Notes: generated by a model from the letters alone, not told the origin. A DNA stretch of 64,000 bases from Exiguobacterium sp. RIT594 (GCF_003339585.1 NZ_QPKF01000001.1:1488001-1552000), one strand, 5' to 3'; counted from the stretch's first letter, positions 16,184 through 25,589 are shown. A program made the numbers and translations.

Positions 16184-18715
16184 TTATTTTCTCGCTTCCG
16201 CTTGTAGACGGTACAACGTGTTTAATGCTTCAAGTGGTGTCATATTGATTAAATCCAGTGTCTGGACCGTCTCCCGGACCGGATCCGTCTCAGTAAAAAG
16301 ACTCAGTTGATCGACAGGTGCCGCCGGAACAGTCGTTTCTTTCGGTGATACGACGGTCCGTTCATCCGTTTGTTCGAATTCCGATAACAGGACTTCCGCC
16401 CGGGCAATCAGGGCATCCGGTAAATCGGCTAAGCGTGCGACATGAATCCCGTACGATTGATCGGCTTTCCCGTCCCGGACTTCGTGTAAGAAGACGACCC
16501 GTCCATCCTGTTCGACCGCCCGGACATGGACATTCGCGAGACGCGGCATCGAGTCCTCAAGGACCGTCAATTCATGATAATGTGTCGAGAACAGGGTTTT
16601 TGCACCGACGTGCTCTGCAATGTGTTCGACGATGGCCTGTGCGAGCGCCATTCCGTCGTACGTCGACGTTCCGCGACCGATCTCATCGAGGAGAATCAAT
16701 GATTGGTCCGTTGCCCGTGTTAATGCTTCTTGCGTTTCGACCATCTCGACCATGAAGGTCGATTGACCGCTGACTAAATCGTCCGCTGCCCCGATCCGCG
16801 TGAAGATTTGATCGAAAATCGGTAACTCGGCCCGGCTTGCCGGGACGAATGATCCGATTTGATGCAGTAAGGCAATCAAGGCAAACTGGCGCATATACGT
16901 CGATTTACCGGACATGTTCGGTCCTGTGATTAACAGCATTTCCCGTTCCTCGTGAAGCGAGATCCCGTTCGCAACATACTCTCCGCGCGGCAATACCGTC
17001 TCGATGACCGGATGTCGTCCGTTTTCGATCAGTACGTTCCGACCGTTCAGTGTGACAGGTCGGACGTAATCATATCGTTCGGCGGTTTCCGCCAAGGCGA
17101 CGAGAACATCGAGTTCGGCAATCCGCCGGCTGACCCGTTGCAGACTTTCGATGTGTGTCTTCACCTGATCCCGGACCTGACAGAACAGTTCGTATTCCAA
17201 CGTGATACTTTTTTCCTCAGCTCCGAGAATCAGGGCTTCCTTCTCTTTCAGTTCCGGTGTCACATACCGTTCCGCATTCGCAAGTGTCTGTTTCCGTTCG
17301 TAACGCCCTTCCGGCAACAGTTTGGCGTTGGCCCGCGACACTTCGATGTAATACCCGAAGACCCGGTTATAGCCGATTTTCAATGTCTTAATTCCCGTTG
17401 CCTGCCGTTCACTGGCTTCAAGCGTCGCCAGCCATGTTTTCCCGTCTTTTGACGCTACGAGTAATTCGTCGAGCGCCGGATCAAATCCCGTCCGGATCAT
17501 TCCGCCGTCTTTCGTCGAAATCGGTGGAGCTTCGACAAAAGCACGGTCGAGCAGATCGGTTAATTCATCGTGCGGATCAAGTCCAAGTGCCAGTTGTCCG
17601 AGCCGGTCACTGAGTAATTCTTCAAGTGCCGCTTGAATTCGCGGAATCAGACGCAGCGTTGACTTCAACTGGACAAGATCGCGGGCGGAAGCCGTCCCGT
17701 ATCCGACTTTTGCGACCAATCGTTCCAAGTCATAGACTTCGCGCAATGTATCCTTCAACTGTTGACGCTCGAAATAATGAGCCAACAGTTCTTCGACCGC
17801 GTCCAGCCGCTCGGCAATCGTATGTTGTGACAGCAACGGTTTTTCGAGCCAGCGCTTCAGCATCCGTCCGCCCATTGCCGTACCGGTGACGTCCAGCAGT
17901 CCCAGTAACGAGCCCTTTTTATCACCGGTCCGGGCAGACCGGACCAGCTCCAGATTTTTGACCGTATTCGGTTCGAGCTGCATGAAGTCGGCCGCTTCGT
18001 AAACGATGGCCGGTTGCAAGTGGGCAAGCGACCGTTTTTGCGTATCATGCATGTAGGCATAGAGAACAGCAAAAGCGTCCGCTTGTGCCGTATCAATCGC
18101 CCGGTCACCGTGGGGATGGTTTTCCCGGCGTGCACTTTGCGTCAATGGAATCTGTAAATGGCTGAGTGCCGCCTCATGTTCACTTGTCGTCACGATGATT
18201 TCACGCGGCAGGATGATGCTCAACTCCTTTGCGACCGCATCAAGCGTCGCGACGCTCGTCAAGGCACTTTCACCGGTCGAGACGTCTCCGCGGGCAATGC
18301 CGAACCGTCCGTCCTGCTCGACGACGGCGACGAGATAGCGGTTTTCTTTTTCTGTCAACGATGACATCAACGTTCCCGGTGTGATGACTTGGACGACTTC
18401 ACGTTTGACGAGCCCTTTCGTCAACTTCGGATCTTCGACCTGGTCACACAACGCCACCTTATAGCCGCGTTCAATCAATTGTTCGATGTAACCGTTCGCT
18501 GCGTGATGCGGGACACCGCACATTGGAATCGGATGTTCGGCATTTTTGCCGTTTTTCGCTGTCAGCGTCAATTCGAGTTCATGTGCGACTTGTTTCGCAT
18601 CTTCGAAAAATAATTCGTAAAAATCACCTAACCGATAAAACAAGAAGGCATCCGGATAGTCGGCCTTAATCGAAAAATATTGTTTCATCATCGGCGTGTT
18701 ATGGACTGCTTCCAT
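16184..18715 (-). CDS. mutS: DNA mismatch repair protein MutS
   Basis: An 843-residue mismatch-recognition ATPase. The mismatch-probing Phe-x-Glu appears in [11 protein letters not shown] near the N-terminus. Walker A is [13 protein letters not shown], Walker B is [16 protein letters not shown], and FSTHYHEL follows. The ATG at 18713-18715 is chosen because GAGGTGA is correctly spaced. A GTG nine bases earlier overlaps that ribosome site. It is the first gene of mutS-mutL and lies downstream of the ricA terminator. B. subtilis has the spore-coat gene cotE between ymcA and mutS; it is absent here. Confidence 0.98.
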   Translation of the reverse strand: MEAVHNTPMMKQYFSIKADYPDAFLFYRLGDFYELFFEDAKQVAHELELTLTAKNGKNAEHPIPMCGVPHHAANGYIEQLIERGYKVALCDQVEDPKLTKGLVKREVVQVITPGTLMSSLTEKENRYLVAVVEQDGRFGIARGDVSTGESALTSVATLDAVAKELSIILPREIIVTTSEHEAALSHLQIPLTQSARRENHPHGDRAIDTAQADAFAVLYAYMHDTQKRSLAHLQPAIVYEAADFMQLEPNTVKNLELVRSARTGDKKGSLLGLLDVTGTAMGGRMLKRWLEKPLLSQHTIAERLDAVEELLAHYFERQQLKDTLREVYDLERLVAKVGYGTASARDLVQLKSTLRLIPRIQAALEELLSDRLGQLALGLDPHDELTDLLDRAFVEAPPISTKDGGMIRTGFDPALDELLVASKDGKTWLATLEASERQATGIKTLKIGYNRVFGYYIEVSRANAKLLPEGRYERKQTLANAERYVTPELKEKEALILGAEEKSITLEYELFCQVRDQVKTHIESLQRVSRRIAELDVLVALAETAERYDYVRPVTLNGRNVLIENGRHPVIETVLPRGEYVANGISLHEEREMLLITGPNMSGKSTYMRQFALIALLHQIGSFVPASRAELPIFDQIFTRIGAADDLVSGQSTFMVEMVETQEALTRATDQSLILLDEIGRGTSTYDGMALAQAIVEHIAEHVGAKTLFSTHYHELTVLEDSMPRLANVHVRAVEQDGRVVFLHEVRDGKADQSYGIHVARLADLPDALIARAEVLLSEFEQTDERTVVSPKETTVPAAPVDQLSLFTETDPVRETVQTLDLINMTPLEALNTLYRLQAEARK

Positions 18716-18736
18716 GCTGTTCACCTCATTCGCGTA

Positions 18737-18764
18737 AAAAGCCGACGGGAATCCGTCGGCTTTT
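18737..18764. terminator. Terminator between ricA and mutS
   Basis: A perfect 12-bp stem, AAAAGCCGACGG/CCGTCGGCTTTT, with a GAAT loop. It has A- and T-runs at both ends, so it should end ricA transcription. Confidence 0.92.
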
Positions 18765-18781
18765 CCAATTCAATTCATTGA

Positions 18782-19213
18782 TTAATAGCCGCAACCGCCG
18801 CTTTTATTTTCTGCGTCCATGCCGCTGCCTGTTTTCCCCGCCAAGACATCGCCATCTGTCGCTTCGATGATTTGATCCGTAATGCCGTTTGAAATCGTCA
18901 CCGTCACGTACTGAAGAAGTCCGTTGACTTCTTCCTGTGATTCCTGGAATTGTTGCACGACCGGCATCTCATCGAGTTCAGCGAATAATTTATCCAGTTT
19001 TGCTTCGACACGTGCCAAAGCTTCCGTTTTACCATAATGCTGGCAGTTGACGGCTTCTTTTTGCAGGAACTTGATTTGTTTCATCATCTTTTGAACTTTT
19101 TCGTTCCCGTTGATGTTTGCTTCAGCAGCTTTGAATCGTTCTACTTCTGATGTCTCAGAAATCATTTTCGCGATTTCATTGGCCTTTTCGATGATTTGTT
19201 CATCTGTGTACAT
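18782..19213 (-). CDS. ricA: RicA (YmcA) family regulatory protein
   Basis: A ~143-residue YlbF/YmcA-family helical protein. In B. subtilis RicA joins RicF and RicT in an iron-sulfur complex that promotes RNase Y-dependent mRNA maturation, biofilm formation and competence. The helical body (QIIEKANEIAKMI, KVQKMMKQIKFLQKEAVNC) and a glycine-rich tail with a terminal Cys (SGGCGY) are visible. Two ATGs, six bases apart, are possible starts. RNase Y (rny) lies 16.6 kb away in the same window. The usual upstream neighbour miaB (ymcB) is missing, and the gene has its own strong promoter. Confidence 0.9.
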   Translation of the reverse strand: MYTDEQIIEKANEIAKMISETSEVERFKAAEANINGNEKVQKMMKQIKFLQKEAVNCQHYGKTEALARVEAKLDKLFAELDEMPVVQQFQESQEEVNGLLQYVTVTISNGITDQIIEATDGDVLAGKTGSGMDAENKSGGCGY

Positions 19214-19295
19214 AAACATTCGTCCCCTCTATCGGAAGCGGTAATCCCGCTACGCTTATCGTATCTACGAACGATGACTCGTTCTTAACGCATTC

Positions 19296-19324
19296 ATTAT
19301 ACCGTTCTCTTAGAGGGGTGACAA
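19296..19324 (-). promoter_or_regulatory. Strong promoter of ricA
   Basis: On the minus strand TTGTCA (19319-19324), a 17-bp spacer and a consensus TATAAT (19296-19301). The ~75-base leader holds two small stem-loops (GAACGA/TCGTTC and AGCGG/CCGCT). Confidence 0.82.
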
Positions 19325-19334
19325 GAATAGTTCC

Positions 19335-20156
19335 TTATTCAATCGAGCGCCACAGCAGATAGGTGGCGTGACTGCGGTACGGGGCAAATTCTTCCGCCAG
19401 CAAAACTGCCTCTTCCACACTCGGCCGGCTCCCGTGCAAGTGCTCAAACGCCCGTAAAATGCCGATATCCGACGCCGGAAACAGATCCTCCCGTCCGTAG
19501 CCGAACATCAAAACGTTTTGTACCGTCCAGGGGCCGACTCCTTTTAAGGCGATCAGTGTCTCCGCGATTGTTGCGTCGGACGATTCCGTCAACTGATCGA
19601 AATCAATCTCGGCCCGAGCTGCTCCAAGCAGATACTCGACTTTTCGTCCGGACAGTTGCAACGCCCGAAGCTGTTCCGGATCCACTTCCCGTAACCGGTC
19701 TGGCGTCGGCGGGAAAATCACCCCGTTTTGTTCCGTGCCGAATGTCCGGCAGAACCGTTCCATCAGGACTTGCGCGAACGCTAGATTGATTTGTTGATGG
19801 ATGATTGACCGGATGAGTGCAGTGAACGGACTAATATCCAGCACAAGCCGCTCCGCTCCGAACGTCGCCACGACTTCTGAAAGCGAGGTGTTTGACAGGT
19901 GCTGGCTTGGATTCGCCGTATCCAGACGAAACCGACGGCGCAATTGTTGCACCATCGGTTTCTGTGGACCGTTTCCAGACAAGAGCAGTGTCCGCGGACC
20001 GGATGCTTCCATCTGACCGATGAAGTTTCCTTCCGGCAACAAGAGCGGAACAAACAACCGACCGTCCTGTTCGACCTGTAACCGGTCACCCCGAAGGCGT
20101 TTCCGGATACCGGCAAAGTCATAGTCGTCTTCCAACAGTAACTGTTCCTGCCACAT
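19335..20156 (-). CDS. DNA-3-methyladenine glycosylase, AlkA-type HhH-GPD
   Basis: A 273-residue base-excision glycosylase that removes alkylated purines. The helix-hairpin-helix LKGVGPWTVQNVLMFGYG and the catalytic Asp in FPASDIGILRAF are visible. An N-terminal beta domain like that of AlkA precedes them. No Ada/AdaA methyltransferase is adjacent. The ATG follows GAGGGAGCGATTGT. It is 13 bases after the DUF445 gene and is probably co-transcribed with it. Confidence 0.88.
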   Translation of the reverse strand: MWQEQLLLEDDYDFAGIRKRLRGDRLQVEQDGRLFVPLLLPEGNFIGQMEASGPRTLLLSGNGPQKPMVQQLRRRFRLDTANPSQHLSNTSLSEVVATFGAERLVLDISPFTALIRSIIHQQINLAFAQVLMERFCRTFGTEQNGVIFPPTPDRLREVDPEQLRALQLSGRKVEYLLGAARAEIDFDQLTESSDATIAETLIALKGVGPWTVQNVLMFGYGREDLFPASDIGILRAFEHLHGSRPSVEEAVLLAEEFAPYRSHATYLLWRSIE

Positions 20157-20168
20157 ACAATCGCTCCC

Positions 20169-21437
20169 TCAACCAATGAATAGTTTGATTCCACCAAGAA
20201 TCAAACCAATGAAAAATCCGCAAATCGCGCCGTTGACGCGAATCCATTGCAAATCGTTCCCGACCTTGTCTTCAATCATATGAATCAATGTTTCCGTATC
20301 AAAACGGTTTAAGTTTTCCCGGACCAGACCGCCGATTTTTTGGTGGTTTTGATCCACGAACCGTACGAGCTGATCTTTCATCCAGCGGTCACTTTCTTCT
20401 TTGAACGTCGGATGCTGATCCCACTCGTTCAGCGCTTGGTTCATCAACGGCAAAGCACGGTTTTCCCAGAAAGAATCGGATGCCAGGTACGTTTTCAGCT
20501 CCTCGATTCCTGCCGTGTAGGCCCGGTTCAAGACCGGATGCAGATCAAAACGATCCACTTCCGTTGCTTTCCATTGATCAATTTTGGCAAGCCGTTCTTC
20601 ATCTTGCGTCAATTGTGCCAAATTCCGGCGTACATGATCAAGAATTGCCAGACGGTTCGGGTGATGCACCTGCTTCATATCTTCAATTACACTCAGCAGG
20701 ACCGATTGAATGACAAGGCTCAACCGTTCTTCCGAGTAGACTTTTTGTACCGTTTTCGCCGTAACGCGTAAAAAGGTGTTTTTCTCCTGATCAATCATGG
20801 CGTGATACGCCAGACGACCGATTTGATCCCGGATCACGGGATCTTCGAGCAACCGTTGCCCGTACCCGAGCAATTGGTCGATGGCGAGTTCATCGAGGCG
20901 GCGTTCCTCGTTTAATCCCATCAGCCGTTCTGCCAATCGTTTGGATGGATACGCTTTGACCGTGTCGGAAATCCGCTCATCGACGACTTTCAGAATCGCC
21001 TCTTTTGGCAGTTTGTGTAAAATACCGGTCAACAGTTCCGTGACCGTCGAACGAAACGCCGGTAACAGGACAATTGAACGCAACAATTTGATGAAACGAT
21101 CGGCGAGCGTCATATGCCGTAATTTTTCAACGATACTCTCTTTATTAAGCAAATCTTTTTCGAGCATCTGGACGATCGACTCGATGACGCGCTCCCGGTT
21201 TTTCGGCAACAGGTTCGTATGGGGAATTTTCAATCCGAGCGGATGCCGGAATAAAGCCGTGATGGCAAACCAGTCTGCAATTCCGCCGACAAGACCGGCT
21301 TCAAAACCGCTCTGCAGCCAAAATACCCAATCGTTTTCTTTAAACGGCAATGAGGCGATAAAGCCGACTGCCATAAAAATCAAGGATACGGTCGCGAGAC
21401 GCCGGGTCGATGATTTTGGTTTTAATTGTTGTTGCAA
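20169..21437 (-). CDS. DUF445 family membrane protein (YheB-like)
   Basis: A ~422-residue protein of the DUF445 family, which has no established function. One hydrophobic segment lies at each end (SLIFMAVGFIASLPF and GAICGFFIGLILGGIKLFI), with a long soluble helical middle. The N-terminal motif GFEAGLVGGIADWFAITALF, followed by HPLGLKIPHTNLLPKNRERV, is characteristic. The start is a TTG (21435-21437), supported by GAAGGAGG seven bases upstream; an ATG 24 bases earlier overlaps that ribosome site. Confidence 0.85.
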   Translation of the reverse strand: MQQQLKPKSSTRRLATVSLIFMAVGFIASLPFKENDWVFWLQSGFEAGLVGGIADWFAITALFRHPLGLKIPHTNLLPKNRERVIESIVQMLEKDLLNKESIVEKLRHMTLADRFIKLLRSIVLLPAFRSTVTELLTGILHKLPKEAILKVVDERISDTVKAYPSKRLAERLMGLNEERRLDELAIDQLLGYGQRLLEDPVIRDQIGRLAYHAMIDQEKNTFLRVTAKTVQKVYSEERLSLVIQSVLLSVIEDMKQVHHPNRLAILDHVRRNLAQLTQDEERLAKIDQWKATEVDRFDLHPVLNRAYTAGIEELKTYLASDSFWENRALPLMNQALNEWDQHPTFKEESDRWMKDQLVRFVDQNHQKIGGLVRENLNRFDTETLIHMIEDKVGNDLQWIRVNGAICGFFIGLILGGIKLFIG

Positions 21438-21514
21438 GATGGTTCCTCCTTCTCGCTGCATGTTTTGTCATACTTCGTATACGTTCAAAAACGCATCCAA
21501 GTTTCGACATGAAA

Positions 21515-21543
21515 GAGTCCCAGCCTCAACCGGACTGGGACTC
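21515..21543 (-). terminator. Stem-loop after the small unknown gene
   Basis: GAGTCCCAG/CTGGGACTC is a perfect 9-bp stem with an 11-base loop. The T-run after it on the minus strand is short (CTTTC), so this is a weak terminator. Confidence 0.65.
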
Positions 21544-21552
21544 ATTATGTAG

Positions 21553-21840
21553 TTAAAACGTAAATTCACCGAAATTTTCGCCGTCCCATGTTGCTGTCGC
21601 TGTCGACACAAAGTAGACGAGTCCGTTTCCAAATGTATTTTCCATCAATGAAACGATTTGATGACCGGCCGTCTGTTCGACGAACGCCAATCGGACTTCT
21701 TCTTTTCCTTGATAAATTCGTTCATATACGCTCAATCCCCGGGCATTGATGAAGGTGCGGGCGTTTGTAAAAATTAACGGACCGACTTCCGGGCGACGTT
21801 CTTGAATGAAATGTTGACACTTGTCCTCAAACTGATTCAA
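21553..21840 (-). CDS. Small protein of unknown function
   Basis: A 95-residue soluble protein that I do not recognise. It has a charged N-terminus (MNQFEDKCQHFIQERRPEVG), alternating beta-like segments (LIFTNARTFINARG, YQGKEEVRLAFVEQ, GNGLVYFVSTATATW) and no signal peptide or membrane helix. The start codon is TTG at 21838-21840, with AAGGAG nine bases upstream, so expression is probable. It is flanked by stem-loops on both sides and appears to be a single-gene unit. A small alpha/beta fold is possible but unproven. Confidence 0.7.
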   Translation of the reverse strand: MNQFEDKCQHFIQERRPEVGPLIFTNARTFINARGLSVYERIYQGKEEVRLAFVEQTAGHQIVSLMENTFGNGLVYFVSTATATWDGENFGEFTF

Positions 21841-21924
21841 TCTCGTTCACTCCTTCTCTCTCTTTTTTCGCTCATGATTAACTACTTCCCGTCTCGCCTC
21901 AATCATAATCCTGTTCTCAAAAAA

Positions 21925-21944
21925 AAGCGACCATCCGGCCGCTT
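21925..21944 (-). terminator. Terminator after the CrtI-like oxidoreductase
   Basis: AAGCG/CGCTT flanks an imperfect inner stem (GCC/GGT), followed on the minus strand by eight T residues. Confidence 0.85.
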
Positions 21945-21969
21945 CTTTCATGATTTCCCAAACTCTTTT

Positions 21970-23427
21970 CTAAATCTTCACACCGAACTCCCGGGCCACA
22001 TGAATGGCGGAAGTCGTCGCCCCGATCGTTCCGGCACCCGGAAATACAGTATCGCCGATGATATAAAGTCCCGGCACACCTGTCCGAAACGAGGCAGCGC
22101 GAAACAGACTTGTCGACGGTAATTGCGGATATCCGCCGACACCACCATCCGGACGTGATGTGTAGCGGACCCAGGCACCCGGTCCACCGGGATGGCGTTC
22201 AATGACTTGATCTTGGAAACCGGGAAATTCTTGTTCTAAAATCGTTTCGAATTTTTCCTGCATGGCTTCGACTTGCCGGTCATATTGTACGCGGTCGTCG
22301 CGTGCGAACTGACCGATCGGAATATGGCAGGACATCGTCAACGTCCGACACCCGATTGGTGCCCGCTCGATGTCCCCCGTCCGGGATAAGGAGATGAACG
22401 CATGACCCGACGGTAGAAGCGGATCGTGAATTTGACGAAAAACGTGGTCCTCTTGAATGATTGTCTCAGGAATCGCCGCGTAATACGTAAATGTTGCCCA
22501 CTGCGTTAAATCAGCTTGTCGCTTGTATGTCCGGTCCAATGCCGGTCGCAAGGACGGTCCGATCAGTTGCTGCATCGCTTCGATCGGCACGGCACCGATG
22601 ACGGCATCGGCCAGTAAAAGTCGTCCCCGCCGGTCTTCGATTAAAAAGCCATCCGCCGTTTGACGGACAGAGGTGATTTTACGACCGAGCAATACTGTTG
22701 CTCCGTCCGCTTCCGCAACAGCTTTCAGACGTTCTGCAACTTGATACAGTCCACCCGGAACGTAATACGCGCCGTCATGATAAATTGACAATGCAACAGC
22801 TCCGAGCAACGCCGAAGCTTCTTTTCCCGTCTGCATGCTGTCGAGTAAAATCCCGTCAATCAGTTGCGCAAAAACCGTCCCGTCCAACTGATGTTTCCGG
22901 AGAATGTCACCAACCGTCCGTGCCAGATAGGGGAGTAGCGGCAGACTTGCTTTTGTTTCACGGACAATCATCCGCGCATCACGCAACGTTTTGAGCGGTA
23001 ACGCCGGTAAGGCCTGCATTAACGGTCGGACGTGTCGCTGGATCCGGTCCAGTTCATCAAAAAAGTCTTGAATTGCAGTAGCCTGATCAGAAAACTGGTC
23101 CTTTAAATGCGCAATGAAACGGTCCCTGTCCCGGTAATAGAGGATATCGTACCCGGCCAACTTGATCGTCATGACGGTTTCGAGCAATTCGACAGGCTGG
23201 TCGATTTGCAGGTGTTGCAACACCCGGTCATGAATACCGCCGGACTCAAAACCCATTCCGAGTGTCGCACCGACCGGATAGGTAAAATCTTTGCGGGTAA
23301 ACTTACCCGCTGAGCCGCCCCATTCACGGCTTCCTTCGCACAAAGTCACGTCATGCCCGTTTCGAGCGAGTAACGCTGCAGCGGTGACGCCCGCTATTCC
23401 GCCCCCGATGATGACAATCCGTTTCAT
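21970..23427 (-). CDS. Phytoene desaturase-like FAD-dependent oxidoreductase
   Basis: A 485-residue flavoprotein of the CrtI/CrtN/CrtO amine-oxidase superfamily. The N-terminal FAD motif is IVIIGGGIAGVTAAALLARN, ending in an acidic residue. The C-terminal signature is GLYIIGDTVFPGAGTIGATT. Relatives desaturate, isomerise or oxidise carotenoids and other polyprenoids; the reaction here is not clear. No crtB/crtM-type synthase is adjacent. Its start overlaps the upstream lipoprotein-hydrolase stop by four bases (ATGA), so the two are made together. Confidence 0.85.
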   Translation of the reverse strand: MKRIVIIGGGIAGVTAAALLARNGHDVTLCEGSREWGGSAGKFTRKDFTYPVGATLGMGFESGGIHDRVLQHLQIDQPVELLETVMTIKLAGYDILYYRDRDRFIAHLKDQFSDQATAIQDFFDELDRIQRHVRPLMQALPALPLKTLRDARMIVRETKASLPLLPYLARTVGDILRKHQLDGTVFAQLIDGILLDSMQTGKEASALLGAVALSIYHDGAYYVPGGLYQVAERLKAVAEADGATVLLGRKITSVRQTADGFLIEDRRGRLLLADAVIGAVPIEAMQQLIGPSLRPALDRTYKRQADLTQWATFTYYAAIPETIIQEDHVFRQIHDPLLPSGHAFISLSRTGDIERAPIGCRTLTMSCHIPIGQFARDDRVQYDRQVEAMQEKFETILEQEFPGFQDQVIERHPGGPGAWVRYTSRPDGGVGGYPQLPSTSLFRAASFRTGVPGLYIIGDTVFPGAGTIGATTSAIHVAREFGVKI

Positions 23428-25046
23428 GACGGTTCCTCCTCTGTCTCTGTGACCAGATTTTCTTTAAACAAAAAATTGCGGACTTCTTTGAAAACCGGTT
23501 CCCGGCGATGGATCGTAAAATGATCATACTTATAGGATTTCGTCCGAATGTTATCCGTATACGCATCAAGTGCAAACGAGCTTTTGAGCGGAATCAAATT
23601 GAAGTCTCCGCCTTTCGCCCCAAAAGAATAGACCAGCACATCCCGCGGCCATGTCTCCAAACGATCCTTCAGATTTTTCATCGCCGCCGAGTTTTCAGCC
23701 AAATCCTGAATCGCCGGACTGTTTGTATTCGTCCCGAACGGAGCAAGCGTCAGCCCGAGCGTCGCATAATCCGAGCCGCTGATCGGTGCATCGAGCGTCA
23801 CCACTTTTCGGACATGGTACGGGATATCTTCTTTCAGTGTATAGGCGACGACATCGACTCCGCCCATACTGTGACCGACGAGTTGGATGTCCGTAAACGT
23901 CGCCTGTTGCTTTTTGTCATATTGTTCAATTGCTGTGTTGAGCCATTTTTGTTGATCGGCAAGGCTCGCTTCATCATCTTCAAAGACGATCCGGACAAGC
24001 GGATAACCGGTCGTAGACGGCTTGACGTCACAAACTACTTTCCCGTTTCGTGACACATCACATCGTCCACCGTCATCTGCCAGCTTCTTTTTCGTAAAGT
24101 TCTCCATCATCGGCAAGAAGGTCCGCTCTGTCCCGAACAGACCGTGCACCATGAATGTCGGCGTGATTTCGCCGACCTGTTGCGCGACAATCTGTTTTGT
24201 CGGCGGCGGCGCACTCGACGTCTCGTCGGCAAAGAACCACCAGGCACTGCCACCGACAAGCAGACAGACGAGTACCGAGATACCGATGGTCTGCAGTTGT
24301 TTGCGGCGTAATTTCCGGACGTGATGAACAATCCAAAAAATAAGCAGACAAACCCCGATCAACAAAACGATTCCCGTGACGATCCAGCCGGTCGGATTCG
24401 GAACATAGGCAATCAGCTGTAACTGGTTGGCCTTTGTCCCGTACAGTTTCCACGAAACATTATTATGGTTCGCCCAGTCGATTTTTTCCCCGTTTTGAAG
24501 ACCGATCACTTTCGGTCCATGAAGATTGATTTCAATATCCGCCTGACGGAGATAACGATCGGCTAATTTTTTAACCTGTCCGGTCGGCTGATAACCTTTG
24601 ATGTTCAACCGGTCGATACTCAAATCAATGTTCGTATCCAATCGATACGTATTAAACCAAAATCCTTTTTCCTGTTTGACTTCATACGTCGTATCCGGCG
24701 GGATGAGGATACCGCCGATCCCTGTTTTCCATTCATCTTTAATCGTTGCCAAATCTTCGAATTTGGCAAATTTCTTTTCCATCCGGATGCCTTCGTAATC
24801 ATCCTGCGTCTTGAACGTCTTTGCCGCGTACCCGTTCTTCTCAGCCTGCTTGACATACGTATTCCAGTCCGGGTTCAGATTAAGTAATCGCGCTACAGGA
24901 TGCTCTTTTGCCGCATATGTTGTTTTCAAGGTAACACTTTTGTCGGTATGGACCGCCGCATCATATTGGATCCGGATACATCCGCCAAGCACCATTGCCA
25001 TCAAGGCGAACGACAGGACAATAAGTTTTTTTCGTTTGCTGATCAA
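23424..25046 (-). CDS. Lipoprotein: N-terminal LppM-like domain fused to a DUF915-type alpha/beta hydrolase
   Basis: A ~540-residue secreted lipoprotein. The signal peptide (SKRKKLIVLSFALMAMVL) ends in a GGC lipobox. The next ~190 residues resemble the DUF3153/LppM lipoprotein domain (IRIQYDAAVHTDKSVTLKTT start). A transmembrane helix (TGWIVTGIVLLIGVCLLIFW) and a second hydrophobic stretch (ISVLVCLLVGGSAWWFF) lead to an alpha/beta hydrolase domain. That domain carries TFMVHGLFG, the nucleophile elbow VGHSMGGVD and a late His (YDHFTIH). The start is a TTG (25044-25046) behind AAAGGG. The LppM assignment is by eye; the hydrolase is confident. Confidence 0.8.
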   Translation of the reverse strand: MISKRKKLIVLSFALMAMVLGGCIRIQYDAAVHTDKSVTLKTTYAAKEHPVARLLNLNPDWNTYVKQAEKNGYAAKTFKTQDDYEGIRMEKKFAKFEDLATIKDEWKTGIGGILIPPDTTYEVKQEKGFWFNTYRLDTNIDLSIDRLNIKGYQPTGQVKKLADRYLRQADIEINLHGPKVIGLQNGEKIDWANHNNVSWKLYGTKANQLQLIAYVPNPTGWIVTGIVLLIGVCLLIFWIVHHVRKLRRKQLQTIGISVLVCLLVGGSAWWFFADETSSAPPPTKQIVAQQVGEITPTFMVHGLFGTERTFLPMMENFTKKKLADDGGRCDVSRNGKVVCDVKPSTTGYPLVRIVFEDDEASLADQQKWLNTAIEQYDKKQQATFTDIQLVGHSMGGVDVVAYTLKEDIPYHVRKVVTLDAPISGSDYATLGLTLAPFGTNTNSPAIQDLAENSAAMKNLKDRLETWPRDVLVYSFGAKGGDFNLIPLKSSFALDAYTDNIRTKSYKYDHFTIHRREPVFKEVRNFLFKENLVTETEEEPS

Positions 25047-25300
25047 ATCGTCACACGCCCTTTCTCTTTGCTGTCGGCTCGTTTTTCTTTTCCCTAACTC
25101 AGAAGTCCTCATGCTTCAAAATGAATATGTCCAAAAAAATGTAACAGAGTTTAAGCCGTCACGCTCTAGTTGTTTAAACATGGAGAAATCATTTCAGTCT
25201 TTTTCCTTCTACTTTTCCAGAAAAATATCCGATTCTTGCATCTGTTGTGAACGATTGAATCCATTCAACTTCTAACCGTTTAAATTCTGTTGTTCTTACG

Positions 25301-25329
25301 ATTATATCAGCTGATTGGACCGTTATCAG
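25301..25329 (-). promoter_or_regulatory. Promoter of the lipoprotein-hydrolase/desaturase operon
   Basis: On the minus strand CTGATA (25324-25329), a 17-bp spacer and TATAAT (25301-25306) with an upstream TGA giving an extended -10. It lies ~255 bases before the TTG start. Confidence 0.65.
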
Positions 25330-25424
25330 CAAGTGATTGCTGTTCCTTTAACAGATGACTTTTGTAAAATACTTTAAGATTTTTATTCCCGTATAGTTTA
25401 TAGAAATAAAAAATCGGAAAGTTC

Positions 25425-25466
25425 AGCAAACAAAAATTGTCATTGCATCTCCAATTTTTGTTTGCT
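25425..25466. repeat. Perfect 15-bp inverted repeat upstream of the siderophore promoter
   Basis: AGCAAACAAAAATTG and CAATTTTTGTTTGCT are exact reverse complements with a 12-base loop. The element ends 10 bases upstream of the -35 box of the plus-strand promoter. It is AT-rich and has no terminator-type tail, so it may be an operator for a second regulator or a cruciform. Confidence 0.75.
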
Positions 25467-25476
25467 ATCATTCAAC

Positions 25477-25505
25477 TTGAAGATGACAATGATAATCATT
25501 ATCAT
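25477..25505 (+). promoter_or_regulatory. Promoter of the siderophore ABC transporter operon
   Basis: TTGAAG (25477-25482), a 17-bp spacer and TATCAT (25500-25505). The Fur box covers the spacer and part of the -10. Confidence 0.8.
25485..25503. promoter_or_regulatory. Fur box
   Basis: GACAATGATAATCATTATC matches the classical 19-bp Fur consensus GATAATGATAATCATTATC at 18 of 19 positions. It overlaps the promoter core, so iron-loaded Fur should repress the transporter. Confidence 0.93.
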
Positions 25506-25589
25506 TTAATTCGTGAAAGAAAAACACATACATATTCATGAACGAATTGATGTGATGGATTGTCTAATACCAAAAGGAGATGAATCAAA

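Larger units (their letters stand above)
25047..25476. other. Long AT-rich intergenic leader between the lipoprotein and siderophore genes
   Basis: About 430 bases with no credible gene. The minus-strand lipoprotein promoter at 25301-25329 implies a transcribed leader of ~250 bases. The region also contains the 15-bp inverted repeat at 25425-25466. I saw no recognised riboswitch class. Confidence 0.6.
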
